NCBI GenBank assembly: GCA_937948705.1 | Contig: CALECF010000241.1 | Span: 1 to 59,180, forward strand | Source: an uncultured Anaerosolibacter sp. | GTDB taxonomy: Bacteria > Bacillota_A > Clostridia > Peptostreptococcales > Thermotaleaceae | Length of the DNA stretch: 59,180 nt | Direction of reading: 5' to 3' | Shown: piece by piece, positions 27,141 through 36,300 of the stretch | Layout of the letters: the number at the start of each line of letters is the position of its first letter | How positions within the stretch are numbered: the stretch's first letter is position 1 | Notes under the pieces: model-generated | Seen by the model: only the letters and a program-made list of their open reading frames with translations | Database searches by the model: none | Told to the model about the DNA's origin: nothing | Program-made: the position numbers and the translations under genes

Positions 27141-27967
27141 TATTTTGCACCTCCTAGTTCTTCAAGGGCTTTCTCTGCTTCATCTTTCTTCGGTGCATTT
27201 CCATGCCAGCCTACTTGATTTTCCATAAAAGAGACGCCTTTTCCTTTGATAGTCTTTGCAATAATCATGGTTGGCTTTCCTTTTGTTTCCTCTGCTTCAT
27301 CTAAAGCCTTCACAATTTCTTCATAGTTATGTCCGTCAATCACAATCACATGCCAACGGAAGCTTTCCCATTTATCTGCAATAGGATTGATACACATGAC
27401 TTCATCGGTGCAACCATCAATCTGTAGACCATTAAAATCCATAATTGCTGTAAGATTATCTAATTGGTAATGGGCCCCCGCCATAGCTGCTTCCCAAACA
27501 ATACCTTCCTGTACCTCTCCATCTCCTAACAACACATAAATACGATTTTCTTTTTTATCTAGTTTAGCAGCCAATGCCATTCCTATGCTTGTGGAAAAAC
27601 CCTGACCTAAAGAACCTGTTGACATTTCCACACCAGGTGTGCCCTTCATATCGGGATGGCCTTGAAGCATGGAATCCACATGTCTCAGCTTTAATAACTC
27701 TTCTTTAGGGAAGAAACCTTTTTCTGCTAACGTAGCATACAACACTGGAGCACCATGGCCCTTAGAAAGTACAAATCGATCCCGTTCCTCCCATTTAGGG
27801 TTCTGAGGATCCACCTTCATTTTATGAAAATATAACGTTGCCAAAATGTCAGCTGCAGATAGGGAACCACCTGGATGACCAGATCCTGCTGCGTGAACAG
27901 CGCGGATAATGTCTTTACGTATTTCTGTGGCAACTTGCTTTAATTCATTATAATCTACCTTTGCCAA
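27140..27967 (-). CDS. Transketolase, N-terminal (thiamine diphosphate-binding) subunit
   Basis: 275 aa with the N-terminal signature SGHPGGSLSAADIL and the ThDP/Mg2+ motif GDGEVQEGIVWEAA...N (GDG-x~25-N), here ending in MDFNGLQ. It forms a heteromer with the 313-aa C-terminal subunit. The gene lies 19 bp after the yitT-like gene, so the three are probably transcribed together. Confidence 0.93.
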   Translation of the reverse strand: MAKVDYNELKQVATEIRKDIIRAVHAAGSGHPGGSLSAADILATLYFHKMKVDPQNPKWEERDRFVLSKGHGAPVLYATLAEKGFFPKEELLKLRHVDSMLQGHPDMKGTPGVEMSTGSLGQGFSTSIGMALAAKLDKKENRIYVLLGDGEVQEGIVWEAAMAGAHYQLDNLTAIMDFNGLQIDGCTDEVMCINPIADKWESFRWHVIVIDGHNYEEIVKALDEAEETKGKPTMIIAKTIKGKGVSFMENQVGWHGNAPKKDEAEKALEELGGAK

Positions 27968-27986
27968 ATAAACTCCTCCTCATTTA

Positions 27987-28847
27987 TTATTTCAAAAACC
28001 CTTCTCCTAGGACTTCATGAACAGTGGTTACCATTACAAAAGCATTCTCATCAATCCCGTGAACAATTTTCTTTAACTTTGTCATTTGATTTCTATCAAC
28101 CACACAAAGCAATACTTCTTTGTCACTCCCTGTATACATACCTTGGGCCTTTAACACGGTGACGCCTCTATTGAGATCTTTTAAAATTTCATTTCCGATT
28201 TCTTGTGAGCGATTGGAAATGATATAAAATGCTTTGGCATAGTTTAAATCTTCCACGATAAAATCTGCGATTTTCACAGAAATATACAGAGCAATGATTG
28301 AATAGAGAGATGTCTCTATTTTCCTATTTACAATTCCTGCTGCTGCAACAATCACTAGGTCGAAGCCCATCATCAGCTTTGGAATACTAATACTGGGTAT
28401 GTACTTATGTAATATAGCACCAGCTAAATCCGTACCCCCGGTGGTACCGCCTGTCTTAAATACCAGTCCCATACCTATGCCTACCAGCACACCACCGTAT
28501 AGAGATGCCAGGAGCAAATCATTTACCATAATAAAATCTGTCCCCAATATATTCATAAAAACTCGTATAAAGACCGATAAAACAACGGTTCCATAGGCAG
28601 TTTTTAGACCAAAGTATTTGCCCAAAGTAACCAAGCCCAACATAAATAAAGGTATGTTGATCGCTAGATTGGTTACATCTATTGGAATTCCAGAAACCCT
28701 CTGAATGACGATGGCCAATCCCGTTACGCCCCCAGGTGCAATGGTGTTTGGTTCTAAGAAAAATACCAATGCGAAGGCCATTATCATAGTTCCCAGTGTG
28801 ATCAATAGATAGTCTACAATCACGGAAGATCTAAATCGTTCCTTCAT
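27987..28847 (-). CDS. YitT family membrane protein (DUF161/DUF2179)
   Basis: 286 aa with about five TMs in the first 200 residues and a soluble C-terminal DUF2179 domain (about 215-286; VLCVVDRNQMTKLKKIVHGIDENAFV). The family is widespread in Firmicutes; its transport function is not firmly known. First gene of a likely operon with both transketolase subunits. Confidence 0.87.
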   Translation of the reverse strand: MKERFRSSVIVDYLLITLGTMIMAFALVFFLEPNTIAPGGVTGLAIVIQRVSGIPIDVTNLAINIPLFMLGLVTLGKYFGLKTAYGTVVLSVFIRVFMNILGTDFIMVNDLLLASLYGGVLVGIGMGLVFKTGGTTGGTDLAGAILHKYIPSISIPKLMMGFDLVIVAAAGIVNRKIETSLYSIIALYISVKIADFIVEDLNYAKAFYIISNRSQEIGNEILKDLNRGVTVLKAQGMYTGSDKEVLLCVVDRNQMTKLKKIVHGIDENAFVMVTTVHEVLGEGFLK

Positions 28848-29028
28848 GATTTCACCTCAATTATTATATCATAGTTGTTCATGATATCAATTCTCTTTTT
28901 ACTTATACCCAAAATCAATGACTTATCTTCATCCCTCAAAGATTAAATAAAATATCTACCAACTAGCATATCCTAAATTCAGTTAAACCATGCTATAGGA
29001 GCAAAACACGCCGCTGTACAAAAAAAAC

Positions 29029-29058
29029 GCCGCTGAGCCTTATCGTTTGCTCAGCAGC
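29029..29058 (-). terminator. Terminator overlapping the tagA-type stop codon
   Basis: GCTGCTGAGC pairs with GCTCAGCGGC on the minus strand, followed by eight Ts. The upstream arm lies inside the last codons of the glycosyltransferase gene. Confidence 0.8.
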
Positions 29059-29765
29059 ACTTTCATCATGAACTTTGGCAAAACCATCATTCTCTTGTAT
29101 CTCCAAGGTTCCTTCATCAATCGGTAGAACCACTCTAAACCTAACTTTTGATAAATCTCTGGGGCTCTTTCCACGATTCCTGCCCAGATATCTACACTAC
29201 CGCCAACCCCCATAGCCACCTTTACCTTTAACACATTTCGGTATTGATCCATCCATTTTTCCTGTTTAGGCGCTCCTAGGGCTGTAAATAAAATGTCTGC
29301 ACCACTGGTATTGATATCTTGAATAATATCCGATTCATCTTCAATTTTAAAATAACCGTCCCTCACGCCTGCGATCTTAACATTGGAAAACCTCTTCATG
29401 ATGTTTTCCCCTGCTTTTTCTGCAACCCCTGGCTTTCCTCCTAATAAAAAGATTCCTTTATGATGCTGATGACAATACTCCAATACTTTCAGCATCAAGT
29501 CTACGCCAGTCACCCGTTCCATTAAACCCGTTCTCTGTATCTTTGAAGCATAGATCAACCCTATGCCATCGGGTATAACCAAATCTGCGTCTTCGATTAC
29601 CTTTAATAACCTAGGATCTTTTTGTGCTTCCATAACAATTTCTGTATTGGGGGTAACAATGATCGTGCAGTCACGGGATTCCATGAAGCCTTGAAAAATT
29701 TCATAAGCACCCTGCAAGGTTACTTGATCTACAGGGACATTCATGATTTTTACTTGCTTTCTCAT
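29040..29765 (-). CDS. WecG/TagA/CpsF family glycosyltransferase
   Basis: 241 aa. Transfers N-acetylmannosamine (or a related sugar) to a polyprenyl-diphospho-GlcNAc in wall-polymer synthesis. Visible motifs are TPNTEIVMEAQKD (catalytic Thr/Asp region), ADLVIPDGIGLIYASK and FTALGAPKQEKWM near the C-terminus. It overlaps csaB by 4 bp. The context with csaB indicates a secondary cell-wall polysaccharide rather than teichoic acid. Confidence 0.9.
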   Translation of the reverse strand: MRKQVKIMNVPVDQVTLQGAYEIFQGFMESRDCTIIVTPNTEIVMEAQKDPRLLKVIEDADLVIPDGIGLIYASKIQRTGLMERVTGVDLMLKVLEYCHQHHKGIFLLGGKPGVAEKAGENIMKRFSNVKIAGVRDGYFKIEDESDIIQDINTSGADILFTALGAPKQEKWMDQYRNVLKVKVAMGVGGSVDIWAGIVERAPEIYQKLGLEWFYRLMKEPWRYKRMMVLPKFMMKVLLSKR

Positions 29766-30871
29766 CTTATCACCTCACCCGCTAGAAGATCTTGAACTAA
29801 TTTTTCATTTAAAGATAGTTTTTCCTTCAGAGCAACCACACACTTTTTAAGGACTTCTTTATCTTCCTGTCGACTGGCCCATTTTTCTGCTATACTAATG
29901 AGTAAGTCTTCAAAGGCTAACTCTTCCACATTACACAAACATTTCTGCTCCAGGGACGCCATAAAACTATCATTTTTAGGATCGTAGGATATACCGATAA
30001 CAGGAACATTCATGATGGCTGCAAAAATCAATGAATGTAGTCTCACCCCAATCAACAAATCTAAATTTCCAGTAATGGCCAGCATCTCACGAACATCATA
30101 CTTATGCTTTATAAAAATCGCCTGCTGCTTCATTTCTTTTTCTATTTCTTCCATGAAATGAAGATCTTCCCCATAATGGAACGGTATAAATACCACCTGA
30201 ACATCTAGTTCCTCTATCAATCGATCCGCTGTTTTTGCCAGGACAGTCTTCAATCGATCATTCTTTTTCCAACTCCGTATGGCAAAACCGATAAGTGGTT
30301 TACTATTGCCTTCTTGTAATCCTTCTTGAATCAATTGCGTTCTGCCCAATTCTAAAGGAACCTTGTCCAACCCGATGACAGGATCTGCCGTAACAAAAAT
30401 AGGAGGAATGTTCACACTCATTTTTAACAACTCATCCATGGACTTCTCGTCTCTTACAGTGATACAGTCCACTTTATTCAGCACATATCTTACCAGGATT
30501 CTGTTATAACCTCTATTGACAGGGCCAATGCCTTGACTGTATATCATAACCTTCTTTTTTAAAATAAGTCCCATCATAATGACAGCCAGATAATAGCTGA
30601 TACTTTTTCCACTGGTTACATCCTGGAGGAGGCTTCCGCCTCCACTGATTAAAAGATCACAGTTCTTGATTTCCTGCAGGATTTGCATAATATTTTTACG
30701 ATTGATCGCCTTGACACCATGCTTCTTCTCTGTACTCTTCGGATTTACAGATAATACTGTAATTTCAGCCTTCGGGATAGACTGCTTGAGGTTGTTCACG
30801 ATAGATGTCAATATCGATTCGTCCCCTATATTATTAAATCCATAATAGCCAGAAATTACTATCTTAGCCAT
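29762..30871 (-). CDS. csaB: Polysaccharide pyruvyl transferase CsaB
   Basis: 369 aa. CsaB adds ketal-pyruvate to the secondary cell-wall polysaccharide, creating the ligand for SLH-domain surface proteins. Motifs: GYYGFNNIGDESIL at the N-terminus, ISGGGSLLQDVTS, and GVRLHSLIFAA near 260. The start ATG 30871 has AGAGGTGG 8 nt upstream; GTG 30883 is an alternative. It overlaps the end of the DUF5693 gene by 8 bp. This implies that the organism has SLH-type surface-layer proteins, though none is in the window. Confidence 0.92.
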   Translation of the reverse strand: MAKIVISGYYGFNNIGDESILTSIVNNLKQSIPKAEITVLSVNPKSTEKKHGVKAINRKNIMQILQEIKNCDLLISGGGSLLQDVTSGKSISYYLAVIMMGLILKKKVMIYSQGIGPVNRGYNRILVRYVLNKVDCITVRDEKSMDELLKMSVNIPPIFVTADPVIGLDKVPLELGRTQLIQEGLQEGNSKPLIGFAIRSWKKNDRLKTVLAKTADRLIEELDVQVVFIPFHYGEDLHFMEEIEKEMKQQAIFIKHKYDVREMLAITGNLDLLIGVRLHSLIFAAIMNVPVIGISYDPKNDSFMASLEQKCLCNVEELAFEDLLISIAEKWASRQEDKEVLKKCVVALKEKLSLNEKLVQDLLAGEVIR

Positions 30872-33023
30872 ATAGTTTTCCACCTCTCACAAGTCTTAAT
30901 AACCTTATGCCAAATTCAAGGGCAACTATATAACCAATTCCTAAAAGGATGCCAAATCCCAAGGCGTAAAGCGTACGTATCGTAGAAAGATACATAGGTG
31001 TTCGCAAATGACTAAAGGTATTTACAATAGATGTCTGACCGATAATACCTGCTAGGCCAGCCAGGAACATAATGGTCTTGTATCTGTGCCGCGCCGCATA
31101 AACAGCCACCATGATTGCCGGGAACGCTATCAGAAATTCCTTCGTTCTTGGTCGGGCCAATAGCTTCACTTCCAGCAGATTTCTTGTAATCATTTCAAAT
31201 GCAGATGGTTGAATATTGGTTTCATGTCCTGTTCGTGCGATATAAATATAACCAGCCGCCAACACAATCCCAGCTCCTAGGACATAAATGATCTTTATAT
31301 CATCAAATAACAGTCTCTTAATATCCCCAATGGGCAGCTGGGGTTTCATCTTATCTTCATTCTTCCTTTTATATCCGAAATACATCATATAGATCAGACC
31401 AAATACCATAATCGGTAAGAGCTGGGCTACCTTAACACCTCTAAAAATATCCATCTCCAACAAATATTCAATATCTGAAAGGGTGCTACCTACAAAAATC
31501 GCACCTGTAAATGAGATGGCTGATGCCAAAAGTAGATCCCTTACACCCAAAAGTATGCTCTGAAGCAATCCATGATTCCCATGATGACTTTCAAAATATT
31601 GCCTACACATTTTGAATAAATACGCCATACTCAGAGATGGGAAGACAATCGCCGCCGTTAAAGCCAGTATTTTATCGGCCCAAGAGGGAAGTACATAACA
31701 CATCCCGGTAACCCCAATAACCCCAATACCTAGCAAACCATACTTTATTTTATCCTTTAAAGGAATCAAATAAGAGATCAAAAATGTTACGCCTGCGGCA
31801 ATCCCCCATCCCATGATGATCTTCTGCCAAATGCCTAGTCGATTTGCCTGCATCACACTGGCTTCTCCTAGGGCCATGCCATGCTCAGCAATTCTAGCCT
31901 TTAAACTATCAAAGGTTTTTTCATATTCTTCAATGTCTGTTACATACAATCGATCATCCTTCATAAAAGGCCTAAAGTATATTAAGCGAATATTTCGTTC
32001 TGTAATTCCTCGATATAGGGTATTTTCGATTTCCTCTGCACCTTCATAATTGTAGAATTTAAATCTCTTTTGAATGTATGGAGGTACAGAAAAAATTCTT
32101 ACGGCATGGTAATCAAGACTTCGTGCTAATTCCTCTAAGCCATCCTGCTTAATGTGCTCCCTTTGCACTGTGCTCTCTATGAGACCAAGTTTCATATCAT
32201 TCTTCTTCATGTAGGATTCTGTCAGTCCAACGGCATTTGGATAGCCTAGGACCTGTTTTCCACCAAAAACCATGTACCTCGGATTTACTCCCAGCCTCTT
32301 GTAATCTGTCAATACAGCTTTTACATAGTTTTCACCTGACCAACTTTGGTAATTATATGGTCTAGGGAGTACTTCCAGACCACTCCCTTGTACTGTGCTT
32401 ACTTTTTTTTGATCTAACCCAAGGGAAAGACGCATGAGTTGAGACCCAAATAATAAGGTTTCCTCTTTATAGGGTTTGCTCTCTTGGTCGATCAGTGTTC
32501 TTTTCTGTGTGTAAAGAGCATCCTTGATGTCCCCATCTAGAACAAAAACATACGCATTATTCTCTGAGAATACATTGATCTTTTGGGGATCATATCGATT
32601 ATCTAAGGCAGCTTTAATAAATGTGAATAGTTCTTGATCATTTGTTGTTATCACCACGTCATAATCATCTACAAGGGGCGTATTCAAATAATCCACTACA
32701 TTTTTAGGATATTTTTCCTGCCAATTCAATCGTCCTAGGATGTTTCCTACCGTCTCCAAAGCTAAAGGTTTCCTCGCTTCCAGGAGACTTTCAAAGCTTT
32801 CTTCATTTAAAGCTACTGAGCTGATACCCATATCCTTGAACTTACTAAGCCACCAATTTACGTCTTGATCAGATTGCTTAGCAAGTTTTTCAATCTCCAA
32901 ATAGTCCACCGTAATGTCTACAGTTTTATTTTTCCCCTCAATGGTAACTCTTTGTAACGTACTTATGAAAGAGACCATCAAAGCGATGATGAGAACGATA
33001 AATAAAATACCGTTTTTCTTCAT
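30864..33023 (-). CDS. DUF5693 family membrane protein of the wall-polymer cluster
   Basis: 719 aa from ATG 33023. N-terminal TM (about 5-24), an extracytoplasmic domain (about 30-385), then roughly nine TMs to the C-terminus. I recognise it as the DUF5693 family, whose function is not established. The first residues of the soluble part (VDYLEIEKLAKQ, MGISSVALNEES) look like a barrel-type polysaccharide-processing fold, but this is inference. Translational coupling to csaB suggests a role in export, assembly or modification of the pyruvylated polymer. Confidence 0.75.
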   Translation of the reverse strand: MKKNGILFIVLIIALMVSFISTLQRVTIEGKNKTVDITVDYLEIEKLAKQSDQDVNWWLSKFKDMGISSVALNEESFESLLEARKPLALETVGNILGRLNWQEKYPKNVVDYLNTPLVDDYDVVITTNDQELFTFIKAALDNRYDPQKINVFSENNAYVFVLDGDIKDALYTQKRTLIDQESKPYKEETLLFGSQLMRLSLGLDQKKVSTVQGSGLEVLPRPYNYQSWSGENYVKAVLTDYKRLGVNPRYMVFGGKQVLGYPNAVGLTESYMKKNDMKLGLIESTVQREHIKQDGLEELARSLDYHAVRIFSVPPYIQKRFKFYNYEGAEEIENTLYRGITERNIRLIYFRPFMKDDRLYVTDIEEYEKTFDSLKARIAEHGMALGEASVMQANRLGIWQKIIMGWGIAAGVTFLISYLIPLKDKIKYGLLGIGVIGVTGMCYVLPSWADKILALTAAIVFPSLSMAYLFKMCRQYFESHHGNHGLLQSILLGVRDLLLASAISFTGAIFVGSTLSDIEYLLEMDIFRGVKVAQLLPIMVFGLIYMMYFGYKRKNEDKMKPQLPIGDIKRLLFDDIKIIYVLGAGIVLAAGYIYIARTGHETNIQPSAFEMITRNLLEVKLLARPRTKEFLIAFPAIMVAVYAARHRYKTIMFLAGLAGIIGQTSIVNTFSHLRTPMYLSTIRTLYALGFGILLGIGYIVALEFGIRLLRLVRGGKLYG

Positions 33024-33319
33024 GTTGTCACACCCTTCATTCATCTTCTATCAAGGATTTTCTTTTTATTTTGCTGCGCGCTTCCTCCACCTTCATTTAT
33101 ATAGTGACAATCCTACAGATAAAAATACCCACAAAACTGGGAATTCCTACTCTCCATATCTTATTACTTAAATCCAATTCTGTAAAGTATATATCCAATA
33201 GCCCCAAGGATGCAGTATAGTTAGTAGCTGCCACCATACCCGTTATGGCCGCAGCCTCTTGGCCAAAGGCACCCCTCTCATAGATTAAACTGAGCATGTT
33301 GCTTCAATTTTTCAAAAAA
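33024..33319. other. Intergenic region with a doubtful 66-codon ORF
   Basis: About 300 bp upstream of the DUF5693 gene. A minus-strand ORF (33297-33097) encodes a partly hydrophobic peptide beginning LIYERGAFGQEAA, similar to the ERGAF motif of MurJ/MviN-type flippases, but it lacks a ribosome site and the rest of that family. It may be a gene remnant or chance. The promoter for the wall-polymer operon should lie here; I could not define it. Confidence 0.3.
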
Positions 33320-33337
33320 AAAGCGCCACAGCGCTTT
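33320..33337 (-). terminator. Terminator after the 165-aa hypothetical protein
   Basis: AAAGCGC-CACA-GCGCTTT with a run of about nine Ts on the minus strand. Confidence 0.85.
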
Positions 33338-33341
33338 ACAT

Positions 33342-33839
33342 TTACCTTATCTCATAACCGCCTTTGATCAGAATAAAAGTTTTGTCCCATGTAATATCAA
33401 GACCCCTTCCATCATCTCTTGGTATTAAAATTAAATGGTTTAGAGGTACATTTTCTCCAGACTTCAAGTCCTTTCCAGAGGTTAAATTTGATAATCCCCC
33501 AGACTGACTTCCTATGGCTTTTGCGGTTCCAGATCTTAGAATCATTTCTGTACCACCTTTACCCATGACCGTTTGTCCTTTATTTACCTCAATCACTTGG
33601 AATGTAGCGGCTGCCTGGGATCCATTAGATGGTGTATTGCTCAGTTCTGCCATCTTTTGATCTATGTAATATTTAAGCTGTTCGTTTCTCTTCTCTACAT
33701 AACTCTGGGTTACAATAGGATCTTCGGAAGTACCTGGATTTAGATAACCTGCTTTTGTTATTTGGGTTGATGCAGTAACTATAATTGCTGCCCCTAATAG
33801 AGCCACATACATCTTGCTATTTCTAACTTTTTTCCACAT
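33342..33839 (-). CDS. Secreted or anchored hypothetical protein
   Basis: 165 aa from ATG 33839, chosen for the GGGAGG 7 nt upstream. A basic N-terminus plus a hydrophobic segment (about 11-26) looks like a signal peptide or anchor; the predicted mature part has a charged helix (about 42-62) and a beta-rich domain with GGTEMILRSGTAKAI and NHLILIPRDDGRGL. I do not recognise the family by name. Flanked by a terminator and repeat copy B, it is monocistronic. Confidence 0.7.
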   Translation of the reverse strand: MWKKVRNSKMYVALLGAAIIVTASTQITKAGYLNPGTSEDPIVTQSYVEKRNEQLKYYIDQKMAELSNTPSNGSQAAATFQVIEVNKGQTVMGKGGTEMILRSGTAKAIGSQSGGLSNLTSGKDLKSGENVPLNHLILIPRDDGRGLDITWDKTFILIKGGYEIR

Positions 33840-34025
33840 AGATTGTCCTCCCTTGTCTATTTCCTGGGAAATATAAAAGTTTTTATCATTCTTTAGGTAA
33901 ATATGACGAAACATATCTTTATTTTATCACAAATCCCCTTCAAAAGCTTTCCGAATCTGTGAAAGGTTTATTAATTTTCTATTACATTTTTCACCAGATT
34001 GTTTTTCTATTTTAAAACAGGCACA

Positions 34026-34162
34026 GTTTGAATAGTGCGATAGACCGTAGGGAACGCCCCCTGTGGCGTTCCGTTTATAGGGCAGGGACATTAGTACAAG
34101 ACAATGGAACGGCACAGGGGCACGTTCCCTACGATTACCCCGATTTTGACGCATCTTTTATT
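34026..34162. repeat. Palindromic dispersed repeat, copy B
   Basis: Arms CGTAGGGAACGCCCCCTGTG (34046-34065, continuing to 34072) and GGAACGGCACAGGGGCACGT (34106-34125, continuing to 34133) form an imperfect palindrome of about 27 bp per arm with a spacer of about 33 bp. It shares both arms and the right flank with copy A, but lacks the extra hairpin insert of copy A. Confidence 0.75.
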
Positions 34163-34205
34163 TAATTCTCAACATCCACAGGATTCTAAAAAACATCATT
34201 AAAAA

Positions 34206-34227
34206 AGGTGGTTCAATGTCCACCACC
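34206..34227 (-). terminator. Terminator of the alr/ndoAI/ndoA region
   Basis: AGGTGG / CCACCT stem followed by a T-run on the minus strand, 20 bp downstream of... the ndoA stop region. Confidence 0.6.
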
Positions 34228-34586
34228 TAGAATTCCACCAGCCCTAAACTAATTAAAAGTGCTTCATTCACTTTATTCATCTTGTCTTCATCGAAATGAC
34301 CGATTTTTTCCCTTAAACGTCTCTTGTCAATGGTTCTTACTTGCTCTAACAACACAACAGAATCCTTTGTCAGCCCATACTCTGAGGCACTTATTTCAAT
34401 ATGTGTAGGCAATTTGGCTTTGTTAATTTGGGAAGTTATAGCTGCTACAATTACAGTAGGGCTATACTTATTTCCTACGTCATTCTGAACAATCAAAACT
34501 GGTCGTACGCCACCTTGCTCTGATCCAATTACAGGACTTAGATCTGCATAAAAGATATCTCCTCTTTTTACAAGCACGCTATTCAC
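34227..34586 (-). CDS. ndoA: MazF-type endoribonuclease toxin (EndoA/NdoA)
   Basis: 119 aa, typical of Bacillus NdoA/MazF. Conserved [29 protein letters not shown] at the N-terminus contains the catalytic Arg and the beta-barrel core; [14 protein letters not shown] is the second motif with Thr. It cleaves mRNA at a short sequence (UACAU in B. subtilis; not determinable here). It overlaps the antitoxin gene by 8 bp, giving translational coupling. Confidence 0.95.
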   Translation of the reverse strand: MNSVLVKRGDIFYADLSPVIGSEQGGVRPVLIVQNDVGNKYSPTVIVAAITSQINKAKLPTHIEISASEYGLTKDSVVLLEQVRTIDKRRLREKIGHFDEDKMNKVNEALLISLGLVEF

Positions 34587-34854
34587 ACTCCGCTAACTTT
34601 GCTTCATAGTTTCCAAGCGTACCCATATCTATATCCATCCCGAACTCTGCTAAAGCCAAGTTAAGCGTACCCATTTCTCGATAGCCTTTTTTCATCTTAT
34701 CCCGAATCTCAATTTTCTGTCTTTCCCGTATATATAGCTTCATTGCTTCCCGGATAAACTCACTTCTATTGCGTTTTTCAATTTCTACGATATGATCAAC
34801 CTCTTCTAACAAGGTATTGGGCAAACTAATGATAATTTTCTTGGACTCTGCCAT
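34579..34854 (-). CDS. ndoAI: NdoAI/MazE-type ribbon-helix-helix antitoxin
   Basis: 91 aa. The N-terminal ribbon-helix-helix ([33 protein letters not shown]) binds DNA and dimerises; the acidic C-terminal tail should occupy the toxin groove. SD AGGAGG lies 8 nt upstream. The order alr - antitoxin - toxin matches the conserved Firmicute arrangement. Confidence 0.92.
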   Translation of the reverse strand: MAESKKIIISLPNTLLEEVDHIVEIEKRNRSEFIREAMKLYIRERQKIEIRDKMKKGYREMGTLNLALAEFGMDIDMGTLGNYEAKLAECE

Positions 34855-35045
34855 GCAGGCACCTCCTAAGGTACTAAAACAAATATTTTTATACTATTAT
34901 TCCAATCGACCATGGTGCCAACAAGGGTTCTATGATTTCATATAAAAAGACATAGTATTCCATAATAGTATATATATAAATATATATTCAATTATATACT
35001 ATTCATTATAAGTGTGTCAATATAACCACTTTTTTATACTCGTTT

Positions 35046-36230
35046 CTAAAAGTTTTCACCTCTGACATAATCTCTTATTTTTATAATCTCGCTATTTTTC
35101 ACATAAACCCGTGGGATTCTTTTGCCCATCATACATACAATTTCATAGTTAATGGTTCCTAGCTTGCTGGCGACTTCATCAATAGCAATAAAATCCTCAC
35201 CTTGGCCACCAAAAAGAATAACCTCATCTCCACGTTTTATATCCTTTATATCGGATACATCAATCATGCACTGATCCATGCAGATTCTCCCTACTACGGG
35301 TACCCTATGACCCTTTACGACTACCTCTGCTTTTCCTGTTAACATTCGTGTAAATCCATCGGCATAACCGATTGGCAGCGTGGCAATTTTTTGATTTTTA
35401 CTTGTCACGTATTTTAGCCCATAGCTAATGCCTCGCCCTGCTTCCAATTCCTTTAGATGTGAGATTTTCACCTTTAGAGACATTACCTGCTTCAACTTAA
35501 TCTCTTCTTTATTCACCTCATCGGACGGATATAATCCATACAACATAATTCCTGCCCGTACCATATCTAGGTTCATATCTGGCAAATCAATGATTGCGGC
35601 ACTGTTGGAAACATGCTTAATAGGTATCGACACCCCTTGGCTCTCAAGGATTCTACAAAGATCCATAAACTTTTCATATTGTTCATAGGTGAAGGTTTTG
35701 TCCAACTCGTCTGCAACAGCAAAGTGGGTGAATAAACCCTCCAATATAATTTTCGGCATTTGAACAATTTTCTTTATGATTTCCACTGTGGCAATATCTG
35801 GTTGAAGCCCCAAACGGCTCATACCCGTATCTATCTTTATGTGAATTTTCAACTCCCGATTAAGTTCATCGGCAATTTTCGAGAATGCTTCTGCCTGTTC
35901 CAAGCTGTAGATGGTCTGAATAATATCATGAAGAATCACGTCTTCAGCACTAGTTTCTGGCGTATACCCAAGTACTAATATAGATTCGTCTTTGTATACC
36001 CTTCTTAATTCCAATGCCTCGGATAAAGTAGCAACTGCCAAACGATCTGCGCCATTTTGCAGCAATGTGTTTGCAATTTCCACAGCCCCATGGCCGTATC
36101 CGTCAGCTTTGATTACAGCAGTCACCAATGTATCCTTTTTCACGCTTCTTCGTACTTCTCTTATATTATGGGCAAGATTATCTAAATTGATTTCTACCCA
36201 TACAGGTCTTGTTTTGTCCAGTGTCAGCAT
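35046..36230 (-). CDS. alr: Alanine racemase
   Basis: 394 aa, makes D-alanine for peptidoglycan. The PLP lysine is K41 in VIKADGYGHGA; the second catalytic residue is the Tyr in GISYGLKYV (about 271). RICMDQCMIDVS is also conserved. Located upstream of ndoAI/ndoA with an AT-rich gap of about 190 bp (34855-35045). Confidence 0.96.
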   Translation of the reverse strand: MLTLDKTRPVWVEINLDNLAHNIREVRRSVKKDTLVTAVIKADGYGHGAVEIANTLLQNGADRLAVATLSEALELRRVYKDESILVLGYTPETSAEDVILHDIIQTIYSLEQAEAFSKIADELNRELKIHIKIDTGMSRLGLQPDIATVEIIKKIVQMPKIILEGLFTHFAVADELDKTFTYEQYEKFMDLCRILESQGVSIPIKHVSNSAAIIDLPDMNLDMVRAGIMLYGLYPSDEVNKEEIKLKQVMSLKVKISHLKELEAGRGISYGLKYVTSKNQKIATLPIGYADGFTRMLTGKAEVVVKGHRVPVVGRICMDQCMIDVSDIKDIKRGDEVILFGGQGEDFIAIDEVASKLGTINYEIVCMMGKRIPRVYVKNSEIIKIRDYVRGENF

Positions 36231-36300
36231 GAGATGCCGCCCCTTTCTTCTTTGGTCTGTAGTCTCTGCAGTTCATGGTGATTGTTTTTTCTAAGATTCT

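Noticed and set aside
28430..28450. T-box-like GGTGGTACCGCC motif
   Set aside because: Inside the yitT-like coding sequence, with no other T-box leader elements nearby.
33927..34154. 75-aa ORF on the minus strand
   Set aside because: Product of palindromic repeat copy B, no ribosome site.
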